A DNA stretch of 64,000 nucleotides, from positions 310,001-374,000 of the forward strand of contig NZ_MSPQ01000001.1 in NCBI RefSeq assembly GCF_001936475.1, in the 5' to 3' direction. A model generated the notes under the pieces. The model was not told the origin of the DNA and searched no databases. It saw nothing but the letters and a program-made list of their open reading frames with translations. This DNA is from Algoriphagus marinus (lineage in GTDB: Bacteria; Bacteroidota; Bacteroidia; Cytophagales; Cyclobacteriaceae). How positions within the stretch are numbered: position 1 is the first letter of the stretch; each line of letters starts with the position of its first letter. Shown here piece after piece: positions 19,893 through 27,824 of this stretch. Position numbers and translations under genes: made by a program.

Positions 19893-20597
19893 TTATGCCG
19901 TTTGTTTCTCTTTTTCTCGCCAAAGTCTCCACCATGGAGTACCTGGCGAGTCATGATGCTCATAGTGGTACCCAAAAAAGTAACAGGAAATAAAAGCCCA
20001 AAGGTGATTTTTAGATTGGCTATTTGAGTGATGTGAATTATCGCTTTCCCCTTTATGCGGGAGATAAGTTCCGAAGTAGAATAACTGAAGTGTGGAAAGC
20101 ACAGCTGGTAGCATCCAAAAAAGAATCAAATTTTCTGTAGGTAGAAAAAGCTTCAAAATATTGAAAGTCACTGCCATCAATAAGATCTGCCAAATGGTAA
20201 CATATTGCTTGACAAAGCTAAAATACCAGACTATGAAATTATCAGAAGCATGGTAATCAGGATCCTTATCTGTTGCTACATAGCGATGGTGTTCGTGATG
20301 TTTAGGAAAAAGCTTCCAGTAAAAATTATAGGAAAAGAGAATTGCCGAAAACCAGCCAAGTGCATGGTTGACCTTTTTATTCGAGGAGACCAAGCCATGC
20401 ATGGCGTCATGGGCAGTGATAAATAATCCGGTATAGAGATGCGTTTGAAGTAAAATCCCTAAATAAACCAGCGGATTTTTCCAGGAAACTTCCATTTGGA
20501 GGAGCAGAAAAAGTGATACTGACCAGATCACAATGATCGTAATCGCAATAAGGATTCCCTTCGGATCGATGGAAGATTTTGATACTGCCGAATTCAT
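19893..20597 (-). CDS. crtW: Beta-carotene ketolase CrtW
   Basis: Membrane di-iron fatty-acid-desaturase-like enzyme that adds the 4-oxo group to beta-ionone rings. The histidine boxes are in place: HDAMH, HHEHH, the S-D-N-S-HH box and FFGYHYEHHDSPGTPWW. The closing PWWRL is typical of CrtW. Start taken at 20597 (MNSAVSKSS); an upstream ATG at 20663 would overlap ispH by 43 bp and add 22 polar residues. Last gene of the sigma-crtI-crtB-crtYcd-ispH-crtW operon. Confidence 0.9.
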   Translation of the reverse strand: MNSAVSKSSIDPKGILIAITIIVIWSVSLFLLLQMEVSWKNPLVYLGILLQTHLYTGLFITAHDAMHGLVSSNKKVNHALGWFSAILFSYNFYWKLFPKHHEHHRYVATDKDPDYHASDNFIVWYFSFVKQYVTIWQILLMAVTFNILKLFLPTENLILFWMLPAVLSTLQLFYFGTYLPHKGESDNSHHSNSQSKNHLWAFISCYFFGYHYEHHDSPGTPWWRLWREKEKQTA

Positions 20598-20620
20598 GAA
20601 TGTAAGTTCGGAATGTTTTC

Positions 20621-21466
20621 TTAGAAAGTAAGGATTCGCTCCTTTACTTGCTCCATAAGCCACATCGGCGTAGATGTTGCCCCGCAGATTCCTACTTTAT
20701 CATTTTGCTCAAACCAAGCGTCTTCGATTTGATCAGCATTTGATACGAAATAGGTGTTTTCATTTTTCTCTTTGCAGACATTGTAGAGCACTTTCCCATT
20801 CGAGGACTTGGTGCCACTGACAAAAATGATTTTATCAAATTTCTCTGCAAAAGCTCTTAGCTCCTTGTCTCGATTGGATACTTGTCGACAGATAGTATCA
20901 TTCGTATTTACAGTGATCCCGTTTTGTCTAAGTATCTCATTGATCTCATAGAATTTATCTGTGCTCTTGGTGGTCTGGCTGTATAGCGTAATATTTTTTG
21001 GAAGACTTGGCAAATCAAGCTCGGAAATATCCTGAAATACAACCGCTTTGTTACTAGTCTGACCCAATAGACCGATTACCTCTGCATGCCCATGCTTGCC
21101 GTAGATGTAGATCGTTTCATCCTTGTCAAAGGAGTTTTTGATTCGATTTTGAAGCTTTAGAACTACTGGGCAACTGGCGTCTATTAGCGTAAGATTGTTT
21201 TTTATAGATAACTCATAGGTGGAAGGTGGCTCACCATGTGCGCGGATCAAAACCCGCTCGTTTTTCAATTCATGAAGCTCAGTATGATCAATAATTCTTA
21301 GACCTTTTCGAGTTAAGCGACTAACCTCCTCATCATTGTGAACGATATCTCCTAAGCAATAAAGGTAGCCTTGCTCATCAAGAATTTCCTCCGCCATTTC
21401 AATAGCGTAGACTACTCCAAAGCAGAATCCAGAATGATCATCAATTGATACTTGAAGGTTTTTCAT
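20621..21466 (-). CDS. ispH: 4-hydroxy-3-methylbut-2-enyl diphosphate reductase
   Basis: The last enzyme of the MEP isoprenoid pathway, an iron-sulfur protein yielding IPP and DMAPP. 281 aa with the three cluster cysteines in SGFCFGV, DASCPVV and VGICGATSTP, and substrate-binding RAHGEPP and the Ser/Asn GTKSSNGKV-type loop. Embedding a precursor-pathway gene in a carotenoid operon couples precursor supply to pigment synthesis. Overlap with neighbours is minimal: 3 bp after crtYcd. Whether another ispH copy exists elsewhere cannot be seen. Confidence 0.94.
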   Translation of the reverse strand: MKNLQVSIDDHSGFCFGVVYAIEMAEEILDEQGYLYCLGDIVHNDEEVSRLTRKGLRIIDHTELHELKNERVLIRAHGEPPSTYELSIKNNLTLIDASCPVVLKLQNRIKNSFDKDETIYIYGKHGHAEVIGLLGQTSNKAVVFQDISELDLPSLPKNITLYSQTTKSTDKFYEINEILRQNGITVNTNDTICRQVSNRDKELRAFAEKFDKIIFVSGTKSSNGKVLYNVCKEKNENTYFVSNADQIEDAWFEQNDKVGICGATSTPMWLMEQVKERILTF

Positions 21467-21469
21467 AGC

Positions 21470-22180
21470 CTATAAACTTTTGGATGAATGAAATGTTTTA
21501 CGGCTTCGAATGAATTCGAATATACTGATATTCAACAGTAAAAGCGAAAGGTTATATACCGTGTCTTCAATAGGAACGGTCCAAATTCGGATTCCCAGAT
21601 TTTCAGAATTGTTATAAATTACCACCGGTTCCTCAGTCATTCCACCGGTCAGGATTCCATTGCAAAGGAAAAATGGGATTAGAACCACTAGGTATGCAAA
21701 TATGAATCTTCCTAAATATTTGTCTCCAAAGATTACAAAATGAAGGATCAGCACAGCCGCAGCAAAAAAAGCATTTACCGAAGTGTACATTTTGTCTAAA
21801 TGCAAAAATCCAAAGCCAATTAGTAATGGGACTAAAACGAAAACAAGAGGTTTACCTGCAGGCTTGAATATGTCTTTGGGGAAAAAGTAAATCAGTACCT
21901 CGTAGATAAATATACAGGCATAAGGCACCGTAAGAAAAAACAACCATTCCTCTAAAGGCAGCCCAAAAAACGAGTAGCCTAGATTATACCTCGGATTAAA
22001 TTCCCAAACACCCCAAAGCGTGAAGTAATGATCCCAAATTAGAAATATGACCCCAGTGATAAGAATTGCAGGGAAGAGGGCGTACCATTGCTTGGAGTAT
22101 TTTACCCTAGACTCAAATGATCTCGCCAAAGGGTATGAAATAGCAAATAGGTTCAGAGATAAATAAAGGAACTTTTCCAT
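21470..22180 (-). CDS. crtYcd: Fused CrtYcd-type lycopene cyclase
   Basis: 236 aa membrane protein made of two homologous lycopene-cyclase domains in one chain. Each carries the conserved acidic motif: GLPLEEWLFFLTVPYAC in the first half and WTVPIEDTVYNLSLLLL in the second. Such fusions of the actinobacterial crtYc/crtYd pair are known from Bacteroidetes pigment clusters. About six to seven transmembrane helices. It makes the beta-ring(s); with CruF nearby, a monocyclic product is likely. Confidence 0.9.
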   Translation of the reverse strand: MEKFLYLSLNLFAISYPLARSFESRVKYSKQWYALFPAILITGVIFLIWDHYFTLWGVWEFNPRYNLGYSFFGLPLEEWLFFLTVPYACIFIYEVLIYFFPKDIFKPAGKPLVFVLVPLLIGFGFLHLDKMYTSVNAFFAAAVLILHFVIFGDKYLGRFIFAYLVVLIPFFLCNGILTGGMTEEPVVIYNNSENLGIRIWTVPIEDTVYNLSLLLLNISIFEFIRSRKTFHSSKSL

Positions 22181-22182
22181 GC

Positions 22183-23025
22183 TCAGCTGATTCCCAATTT
22201 ATTGCCAAAATATGTTCCTAGAAGCAAGGTGATTTTTTTTGAGTTTGGGATTCGGATTCGCTCCTGAATTATCGTTTCAGGCGGGAGGCTTTTGATTTTA
22301 TCAAACAGTTTTTGATAATACAGATATGCGACTTTTACACCAAGTTTTGCTCCAGCCGGCAATCCGGCAATTCCTACCAATGAATCATTGAAATCCTTCT
22401 GAATATCTTCCTCGATCAGACTTTTCGCTGATTTATCAAATTGATTAAAATCAACTCCAGGGAAATAAACTCTACCTCTTTCCTCGTAATCGCTTTTTAT
22501 GTCTCTCAGAAAATTCACTTTTTGAAAGGCTGCACCCAACTTACAAGCAGGACTTTTTAGCTGATCGTACATCTTCTGATCTCCTTCCACAAAAACTTTC
22601 AAGCACATTAATCCAACTACCTCAGCAGAACCATAGATATATTCTTGATACTTACTGTCATTGTAGAGCTGATAGTCAAGGTCCATCTCCATACTATGCA
22701 GGAAGGCTTCAATTAGATCGAGATCAATTTTATACTGATTGACAATTAACTGAAAAGCATGAAGTACGGGATTCAAAGAAAGCTTAGTCTCGATCGCCTC
22801 GTAGGTATCTTTTTTGAATCTGGCCAAAAGGCCAGCTTTATCTTGATCATGAAAGGTATCCACAATCTCATCCGCATAACGGACAAAACCATAAATCGCA
22901 TAGATGGGAAGATGAAACTTCTTGTCCAGTGTTTTAATTCCCAAAGTAAAGCTGGTGCTATACCGCTGGGTGATCAATCTACTGCACTCCAGAGTGGTCT
23001 GATCAAAAAGCTCAATCGCATTCAT
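22183..23025 (-). CDS. crtB: Phytoene synthase
   Basis: 280 aa. Head-to-head condensation of two GGPP to phytoene. The two Asp-rich motifs are DEIVD (residues 52-56) and FLRDIKSDYEERGRVYFP. All-alpha squalene/phytoene-synthase fold, cytoplasmic face of the membrane. 21 bp separates crtI and crtB; the crtYcd start follows 2 bp after its stop. Confidence 0.95.
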   Translation of the reverse strand: MNAIELFDQTTLECSRLITQRYSTSFTLGIKTLDKKFHLPIYAIYGFVRYADEIVDTFHDQDKAGLLARFKKDTYEAIETKLSLNPVLHAFQLIVNQYKIDLDLIEAFLHSMEMDLDYQLYNDSKYQEYIYGSAEVVGLMCLKVFVEGDQKMYDQLKSPACKLGAAFQKVNFLRDIKSDYEERGRVYFPGVDFNQFDKSAKSLIEEDIQKDFNDSLVGIAGLPAGAKLGVKVAYLYYQKLFDKIKSLPPETIIQERIRIPNSKKITLLLGTYFGNKLGIS

Positions 23026-23046
23026 ATACTGAAGGTACCTTTTTAT

Positions 23047-24528
23047 TTACGAATTGTTTTCTTTAAGCACCTCTTTGGCTACCACATATCCTGAAATAAG
23101 TGATGGAGGAACCCCTGGACCGGGCACGGTAAGCTGTCCTGTGTAGTAGAGGTTTTTTACTTTTTTATTTTTTAAGGAAGGTTTCAATATCGCTGTCTGG
23201 GTCAGTGTATTTGCCAAACCATACGCATTCCCTTTGAATGCATGATAATCAGATTTGAAATCACTGTGAGCATAAGATCTTTTATAAACCACATGCGAAC
23301 GAATTTCTTGGCCTGAGATGCGCTCCAATCGCTCCATGATAATATCAAAATACTTCTCCCGCATTTCTTCCGAATCCTCCAAATCTGGCGCAAGCGGAAT
23401 CAACAAGAATAGATTTTCCATTCCCTCAGGCGCAACAGTCGGATCTGTAATCGAAGGAACAGAGGCATAGAACAATGGCTTCTCCGGCCAGCGTGGATTC
23501 TTATAGATTGCATCAGCATGAGGTCCTAATGGCTCATCAAAGAATAAATTATGATGGCGAAGGTTCTTCAATCGCTTATTCACTCCAAGGTAGAATAGCA
23601 AACTGGATGGAGCCATCACACGCTTATCCCAATACTCCTCAGAGTAATTGCTGTATTTTGGATTGACAAGATGTCGATCCACATGATGATAATCTGCCCC
23701 AGCGACTACAATGTCAGCTTTGATTCGCTCGCCGGATTTCAACCGAACCGTATGAGCAACGCCATTCAGGATTTCGATTTCCTCCACCTCTGAATTATAT
23801 CGGATTTTTACCCCTTTTTCTTCGGCAAGTTTGACCATGCCTTTGATGATCTCATGCATACCTCCTTTTGGATACCAAGTACCCAGCGCGATGTCGGCAT
23901 AATTCATCAAACTATAAAGAGCTGGAATATTATCAGCAGTTTCTCCCAAGAAAAGAACAGGGAATTCCATTAATCGGATGATTTTATCCGACTTGAAAAA
24001 CTTCCGAACATGCTTTGACATGGATTGAAATATATCCATTCGAAGCATATCAACAAGTAATCCCGGAGAAGTGAATTCGAAAAGAGAACGACTCGGTTTT
24101 TGAACCAAATCATGAATCCCTACTTCATATTTATATTTCGCCTGCTCTAAAAATTTATCGAGCTGAATGCCTGCACCAGGTTCGATCTTTTCAAGCATAG
24201 CTTTGAATTCATCCAGATTTGCAGGGATATTCAGTGTATCCTCTTCCCCATAAATAACAGCATAGGAAGGATCCAGACGAATTAGATCATAATAATCTGA
24301 AACCTTTTTATCAAAGTGGGAGAAATAGGTATCAAAAACATCCGGCATCCAATACCAGCTGGGACCCATATCAAAAACAAACCCCTGATGTTCGAACTTA
24401 CGAGCTCTTCCACCTGGGGATTCATTTTTTTCTAGAAGGGTGACTGAACAACTATTTGCTGCGAGATGTGTGGCTGCGGATAATCCGGCAAAGCCAGAAC
24501 CGATAACCACGACATGTTTTTTACTCAT
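23047..24528 (-). CDS. crtI: Phytoene desaturase CrtI
   Basis: 493 aa. FAD-dependent desaturase converting phytoene towards lycopene. The N-terminus has the dinucleotide site VVIGSGFAGLSAATHLA with the following LLEKNESPGGRARKFEHQGF; the C-terminus has the carotenoid-oxidoreductase signature YTGQLTVPGPGVPPSLISG. A second, related CrtD 3,4-desaturase is not in this window. Starts 3 bp after the sigma-factor stop. Confidence 0.95.
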   Translation of the reverse strand: MSKKHVVVIGSGFAGLSAATHLAANSCSVTLLEKNESPGGRARKFEHQGFVFDMGPSWYWMPDVFDTYFSHFDKKVSDYYDLIRLDPSYAVIYGEEDTLNIPANLDEFKAMLEKIEPGAGIQLDKFLEQAKYKYEVGIHDLVQKPSRSLFEFTSPGLLVDMLRMDIFQSMSKHVRKFFKSDKIIRLMEFPVLFLGETADNIPALYSLMNYADIALGTWYPKGGMHEIIKGMVKLAEEKGVKIRYNSEVEEIEILNGVAHTVRLKSGERIKADIVVAGADYHHVDRHLVNPKYSNYSEEYWDKRVMAPSSLLFYLGVNKRLKNLRHHNLFFDEPLGPHADAIYKNPRWPEKPLFYASVPSITDPTVAPEGMENLFLLIPLAPDLEDSEEMREKYFDIIMERLERISGQEIRSHVVYKRSYAHSDFKSDYHAFKGNAYGLANTLTQTAILKPSLKNKKVKNLYYTGQLTVPGPGVPPSLISGYVVAKEVLKENNS

Positions 24529-24531
24529 TTA

Positions 24532-25044
24532 TTAATTATTATGCTTGTAAACCATTAGGTCTTCTTTCAAAAACTTACGAGCAATATGAATTCTATTTTT
24601 AACAGTTCCAATAGGAATCTGAAGCTTGTCTGCAATCTCATGATATTTGAAACCTCTGAAATGCATCATGAAAGGAGTCTTGTATACATCATCCAGGTTA
24701 TCGATAGCTTCATTGATATCATCCATAGTGAAATTACCAAAGACACCATTCTCTACCAATGACCCACTTGAGTTGATATAGTGAAGGTTATCTGTAGTAT
24801 CTACGAATGTTCCTCTTCTCACCATACGCTGATAGTTAGTGATAAAGGTATTTTTCATAATGGTGTAAAGCCAAGCTTTAAGGTTAGTACCTTCAGTAAA
24901 CTTGTCTTTATTTGTGAAGGCTTTCACCATAGTATCTTGTAATAGATCATTGGCGTCATCCATATCACGAGTCAACTTCAACGCAAAAGGTTTCAGTGTA
25001 CTGGATAACTGGTTTAATGAGTAGCTAAATTCTAGAGTCGTCAT
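24532..25044 (-). CDS. ECF-type RNA polymerase sigma factor heading the crt operon
   Basis: About 170 aa. Region 2 (LTRDMDDANDLLQDTMVKAF ... LKAWLYTIMKNTFI) and region 4 (FRGFKYHEIADKLQIPIGTVKNRIHIARKFL) are both clear. No anti-sigma gene is adjacent; instead it is the first gene of the carotenoid operon. It may amplify light-induced expression of this or other loci (inference). Start taken at ATG 25044; the upstream candidate at 25077 lies inside the promoter/operator region. Confidence 0.9.
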   Translation of the reverse strand: MTTLEFSYSLNQLSSTLKPFALKLTRDMDDANDLLQDTMVKAFTNKDKFTEGTNLKAWLYTIMKNTFITNYQRMVRRGTFVDTTDNLHYINSSGSLVENGVFGNFTMDDINEAIDNLDDVYKTPFMMHFRGFKYHEIADKLQIPIGTVKNRIHIARKFLKEDLMVYKHNN

Positions 25045-25056
25045 GGCTTTTGGTTT

Positions 25057-25132
25057 TTGTTTAATCAAATGTAGCAAGGCTTAAACAAAATCCAAATGTT
25101 TTGTTGAATTATTTTTCATTTTTATTAAACAA
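25057..25132. promoter_or_regulatory. Double inverted-repeat operator at the sigma-crt promoter
   Basis: Four related half-sites: TTGTTTAA 25057-25064, TTAAACAA 25081-25088, TTGTTGAA 25101-25108, TTAAACAA 25125-25132. They form two inverted pairs, each with exactly 16 bp between half-sites and 44 bp apart. The first pair encloses the -7 element. A further lone TTGTTTAA is at 25218-25225. Likely target of the MerR/B12-type regulator encoded just upstream; binding is inferred. Confidence 0.65.
25066..25095 (-). promoter_or_regulatory. Promoter of the sigma-crt operon
   Basis: On the minus strand TTG (25095-25093), 19 bp, TACATTTG (25073-25066). This matches the Bacteroidetes consensus TTG-N17-23-TAnnTTTG exactly and lies 21 bp before the chosen sigma-factor start. 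Confidence 0.75.
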
Positions 25133-25188
25133 AAAATACAAAACAGCCTATTTGCTCCATAAACGGCAACAACAACAATCTGGAAGGC

Positions 25189-25219
25189 AAAAAAAAAGCA
25201 CTTTTCGAAAAGTGCTTTT
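25189..25219 (-). terminator. Intrinsic terminator after the MerR/B12 gene
   Basis: AAAAGCACTTTTCGAAAAGTGCTTTT (split here as AAAAGCACTTTT and its complement, 25194-25219) is a perfect stem; on the minus strand it is followed by nine T. It separates the cruF-crtZ-MerR unit from the sigma-crt operon. Confidence 0.85.
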
Positions 25220-25246
25220 GTTTAAGATAGTCTCAATAAGTATAAA

Positions 25247-26143
25247 CTATTTCTCCAGAGGTACTGCTTCCAGCTCTTCCAGGAAATCTTTAATATCCTT
25301 AATGTAGTTTAATTGTCTGACGTTGGCAGGAAACTTTAAGTCCTGACCAATCACCTGATATCCTGTCACCAAGATTTCTGCATTTGCAAATCGCTTTGAC
25401 AAGCCATTAAGGTATTCTTCTACATACTCAACAGCTGGAGAGGTGGTAATCACAGTCATCATGAATTCAGGACGATGAATATCATACACTTGGCTGAGAT
25501 CCTCATTTGGTGTGTTTTGACCAAGATAGATCACTTTATGACCTTTATTTTTAATCAAAAATGTCGCAAATAAGATCGAAATCTCATGAAGCTCCCCTTC
25601 TGGAAGAAACAGCAAAAACTTTTTACCATTTGCTGCCAGCACCTGTCCGTCTATTGCGACGATTAATTTTTGTCTTACCAGATTGGAGATAAAGTGCTCT
25701 TGTGCAGGATTTATAGCACCAGTTTGCCAAAGCACTCCTATTTTTGACATGAACGGATAAATAATATTCATCATGGTCTGCTCGAAACCAAGCTTGATGA
25801 TATTAGAAGACAGGATTTTTTCAAATCGCTCTTCATCCATTTCTATCATACAGATGGTCAAAGCATGAATCTGATCATCATGAGTCAGAGAGCGTTCGGT
25901 AAGTTTCATCACTTCCTCTCGCATCTCGGGTCTATCCATGGATGCGATTTTGCTAATCTTAAAACCGTTGTCATTTAACAAGGCCACGTTTAAGATCAAT
26001 TTCAAATCATCATCATCGTAAAAACGAATATTTGTATCAGTCCTTTTTGGACTTAACAAATTGTATCGTTGTTCCCAGATTCTAAGCGTATGTGCTTTGA
26101 TACCCGACAATTGCTCCAGATCTTTTATAGAATATGTGCTCAC
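25247..26143 (-). CDS. MerR-family regulator with B12-binding domain (CarH-like photoreceptor candidate)
   Basis: 298 aa. Residues 1-70 are a MerR winged helix (IKDLEQLSGIKAHTLRIWEQRYNLLSPKRT). A helical B12-cap domain follows with W139-x9-E149-H150, the motif that in CarH packs over adenosylcobalamin. Then a cobalamin Rossmann domain with E184-L-H186, where His186 corresponds to the lower cobalt ligand; the usual Gly of ExHxxG is Ser189. By analogy with CarH, a dark tetramer bound to DNA would dissociate in light and derepress carotenoid genes. Starts at the crtZ stop (1-bp overlap). Light sensing is inferred. Confidence 0.87.
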   Translation of the reverse strand: MSTYSIKDLEQLSGIKAHTLRIWEQRYNLLSPKRTDTNIRFYDDDDLKLILNVALLNDNGFKISKIASMDRPEMREEVMKLTERSLTHDDQIHALTICMIEMDEERFEKILSSNIIKLGFEQTMMNIIYPFMSKIGVLWQTGAINPAQEHFISNLVRQKLIVAIDGQVLAANGKKFLLFLPEGELHEISILFATFLIKNKGHKVIYLGQNTPNEDLSQVYDIHRPEFMMTVITTSPAVEYVEEYLNGLSKRFANAEILVTGYQVIGQDLKFPANVRQLNYIKDIKDFLEELEAVPLEK

Positions 26144-26586
26144 TAGTCTTTTTCTTTAAAATATTCCTTGGGTACTACAAATAAGCCAAATGACACAGCA
26201 TCATCTTTTTCATTGGTACGATGATGAGCCTGATGAGCTCTAAAGATTCCTTTTAAGAACCCATTTTTCGGCTTTTGAAACCATTTCATCCTGCGATGAA
26301 TCAACACATCATGAAGAAAGAAATACAGCATACCGTACAAACTGATGCCTATTCCCATCCAAAAGCGATAGTCAAGCTCGGCCACTCCTTTTATAATCAA
26401 TATCACTGCTATACTTCCAAACAGTAATGAAAACAAGTCATTCAATTCGAAGAAGTACTTCGAAGGTTGATGATGTGTCTTATGAATCGACCAAAGTGGC
26501 CCATGCATGATATACTTGTGGATTGCCCATCCAAATACTTCCATCAGGGCAAAACCTAATGCGATAAATCCTATTGCTTCGATCAT
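26143..26586 (-). CDS. crtZ: Beta-carotene 3-hydroxylase CrtZ
   Basis: 147 aa, fatty-acid-hydroxylase fold with four membrane helices. The His clusters HKYIMH, HKTHH, HDVLIHRR and HQAHH supply the di-iron site. Adds 3-OH to beta-rings. GLFVVPKEYF near the C-terminus is typical of bacterial CrtZ. The gene overlaps the regulator gene by one base and lies 79 bp after cruF. Confidence 0.9.
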   Translation of the reverse strand: MIEAIGFIALGFALMEVFGWAIHKYIMHGPLWSIHKTHHQPSKYFFELNDLFSLLFGSIAVILIIKGVAELDYRFWMGIGISLYGMLYFFLHDVLIHRRMKWFQKPKNGFLKGIFRAHQAHHRTNEKDDAVSFGLFVVPKEYFKEKD

Positions 26587-26665
26587 CTGCTATACAACCT
26601 CTTGCGAGTGATTTTTGTTATAATCCTTCTTTCCTTATGTTTTGTTTATCAATCACTAAACCAAA

Positions 26666-27331
26666 CTATATCGTTAAAGTGAAATTTAAAGCCGCAAAAA
26701 ACAAGATCATACATAGGAGTAAAATGTTGGCTAGTTCATTCCCTTTTTGAAATTTAGCTTTCCTAAAAATCAGGTGAATCAAAAATGCAACCCCAAACCA
26801 TCCTGCATAATTACTCAATGGAATAATCTCAAACTTCCAATACCACATGTCCAGAGCTACAGCCACCGGCTCCATGATATAATCGATGGCCGTCATTGCA
26901 GTAGCGCCCAATAAAGCCGCGTAGTAATCATTCGGTACTTTATGAAAAATCGTACCGGTCAGATAGACTAAAATAAACCAGTTTACTCCGATGATAATCG
27001 GGACTTCCCAAAGCTGTGGTCCCAAAGTAGGCCCATAGACATAGTCCCCATAGAGATATCCTGTATGAATCCCAATCAGCTCCGAACCGAAACCAATCCA
27101 AAAAGCTGCTGCTGCAAAAATCGGAAACACATCTGACCAGCCTCTGTGAAAAGCCAAAATCAAAAACAATGAAGTCAGTAACTGCAAGGGCGTCAGTCGA
27201 AGAAAAAGGTCACGATATTCAGGTATACTCAAGCCGATAATCCCAACTACATGAAGGGCGATTACCACTATTTTGGCAATCAGAAGCTTCGTGTTTCGTT
27301 CAGGAATTTCTTCTGTCAGTACTTTATGCAT
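26666..27331 (-). CDS. cruF: Carotenoid 1',2'-hydratase CruF (DUF422)
   Basis: 221 aa, about six to seven transmembrane helices. The DUF422 pattern is seen in FGSELIGIHTGYLYGDYVYG, PIIIGVNWFILVYLTG and AMTAIDYIMEPVAV ... WYWK. CruF hydrates the psi-end of acyclic or monocyclic carotenoids. Its presence with CrtYcd, CrtZ and CrtW points to a flexixanthin-type monocyclic ketocarotenoid. Confidence 0.88.
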   Translation of the reverse strand: MHKVLTEEIPERNTKLLIAKIVVIALHVVGIIGLSIPEYRDLFLRLTPLQLLTSLFLILAFHRGWSDVFPIFAAAAFWIGFGSELIGIHTGYLYGDYVYGPTLGPQLWEVPIIIGVNWFILVYLTGTIFHKVPNDYYAALLGATAMTAIDYIMEPVAVALDMWYWKFEIIPLSNYAGWFGVAFLIHLIFRKAKFQKGNELANILLLCMILFFAALNFTLTI

Positions 27332-27359
27332 AGGTATTTGGAGAATACGCGGCGGGAAA

Positions 27360-27391
27360 TTGAAGATTTCAGTTTGGGATTCCTAACTTTG
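27360..27391 (+). promoter_or_regulatory. Promoter for the DUF4286 gene
   Basis: TTG (27360-27362), 21 bp, TAACTTTG (27384-27391): a full match to the Bacteroidetes TTG-N17-23-TAnnTTTG consensus, 46 bp before the start codon. Confidence 0.65.
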
Positions 27392-27437
27392 CCTCGCTAC
27401 AATTGTTGGCAAAAAAAGTAAATTTCAATCAAAATCC

Positions 27438-27749
27438 ATGGGTATGATTCTCTATAATATCACCTTTACTGTTGCCACTGACATCGAAGATGACTTTGTC
27501 ACTTGGATGAAAGCAGATCATATCCCGGCTATTTTCGCCACAGGAATGTTTTTCGATCATAAGTTTTATCGTTTGATGAACAGTACAGCCGATGGTTTTA
27601 CGAATTATAGTATTCAATTTTTTGCAGAATCTACCGCCAAACTGATCGAATACGAAAATCGCTTTGCCAATGCGCTTCGCTACGAAACCCAAGCTCGATA
27701 CGGAGAAAAAGCATTAGCCTTTCGAAGTCTTTTGGAAGCTGTAGTTTAA
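27438..27749 (+). CDS. DUF4286 family protein
   Basis: 103 aa, ferredoxin-like alpha/beta fold of the dimeric barrel type by look: ILYNITFTVATDIEDDFVTWMKADHIPAIFATGMF, then YSIQFFAESTAKLIEYENRFANAL. This small cytoplasmic family is common in Bacteroidetes and has no assigned function. Two in-frame ATG codons lie 6 bp apart (27438, 27444). It precedes the DUF4221 array by 75 bp; no strong terminator or promoter was seen between them. Confidence 0.8.
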   Translation: MGMILYNITFTVATDIEDDFVTWMKADHIPAIFATGMFFDHKFYRLMNSTADGFTNYSIQFFAESTAKLIEYENRFANALRYETQARYGEKALAFRSLLEAVV

Positions 27750-27824
27750 TTTAAAATTATTTAACAGTACGAATCCTACGTTTTTGTAGAAATCATTTAG
27801 TTTAGGGAGCTAAATGAACGATCT

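Noticed and set aside
27750..27824. Strong consensus promoter directly before the DUF4221 array
   Set aside because: TACGTTTT at 27777-27784 resembles a -7 element but no TTG lies at 17-23 bp upstream, so I did not list it as a promoter.
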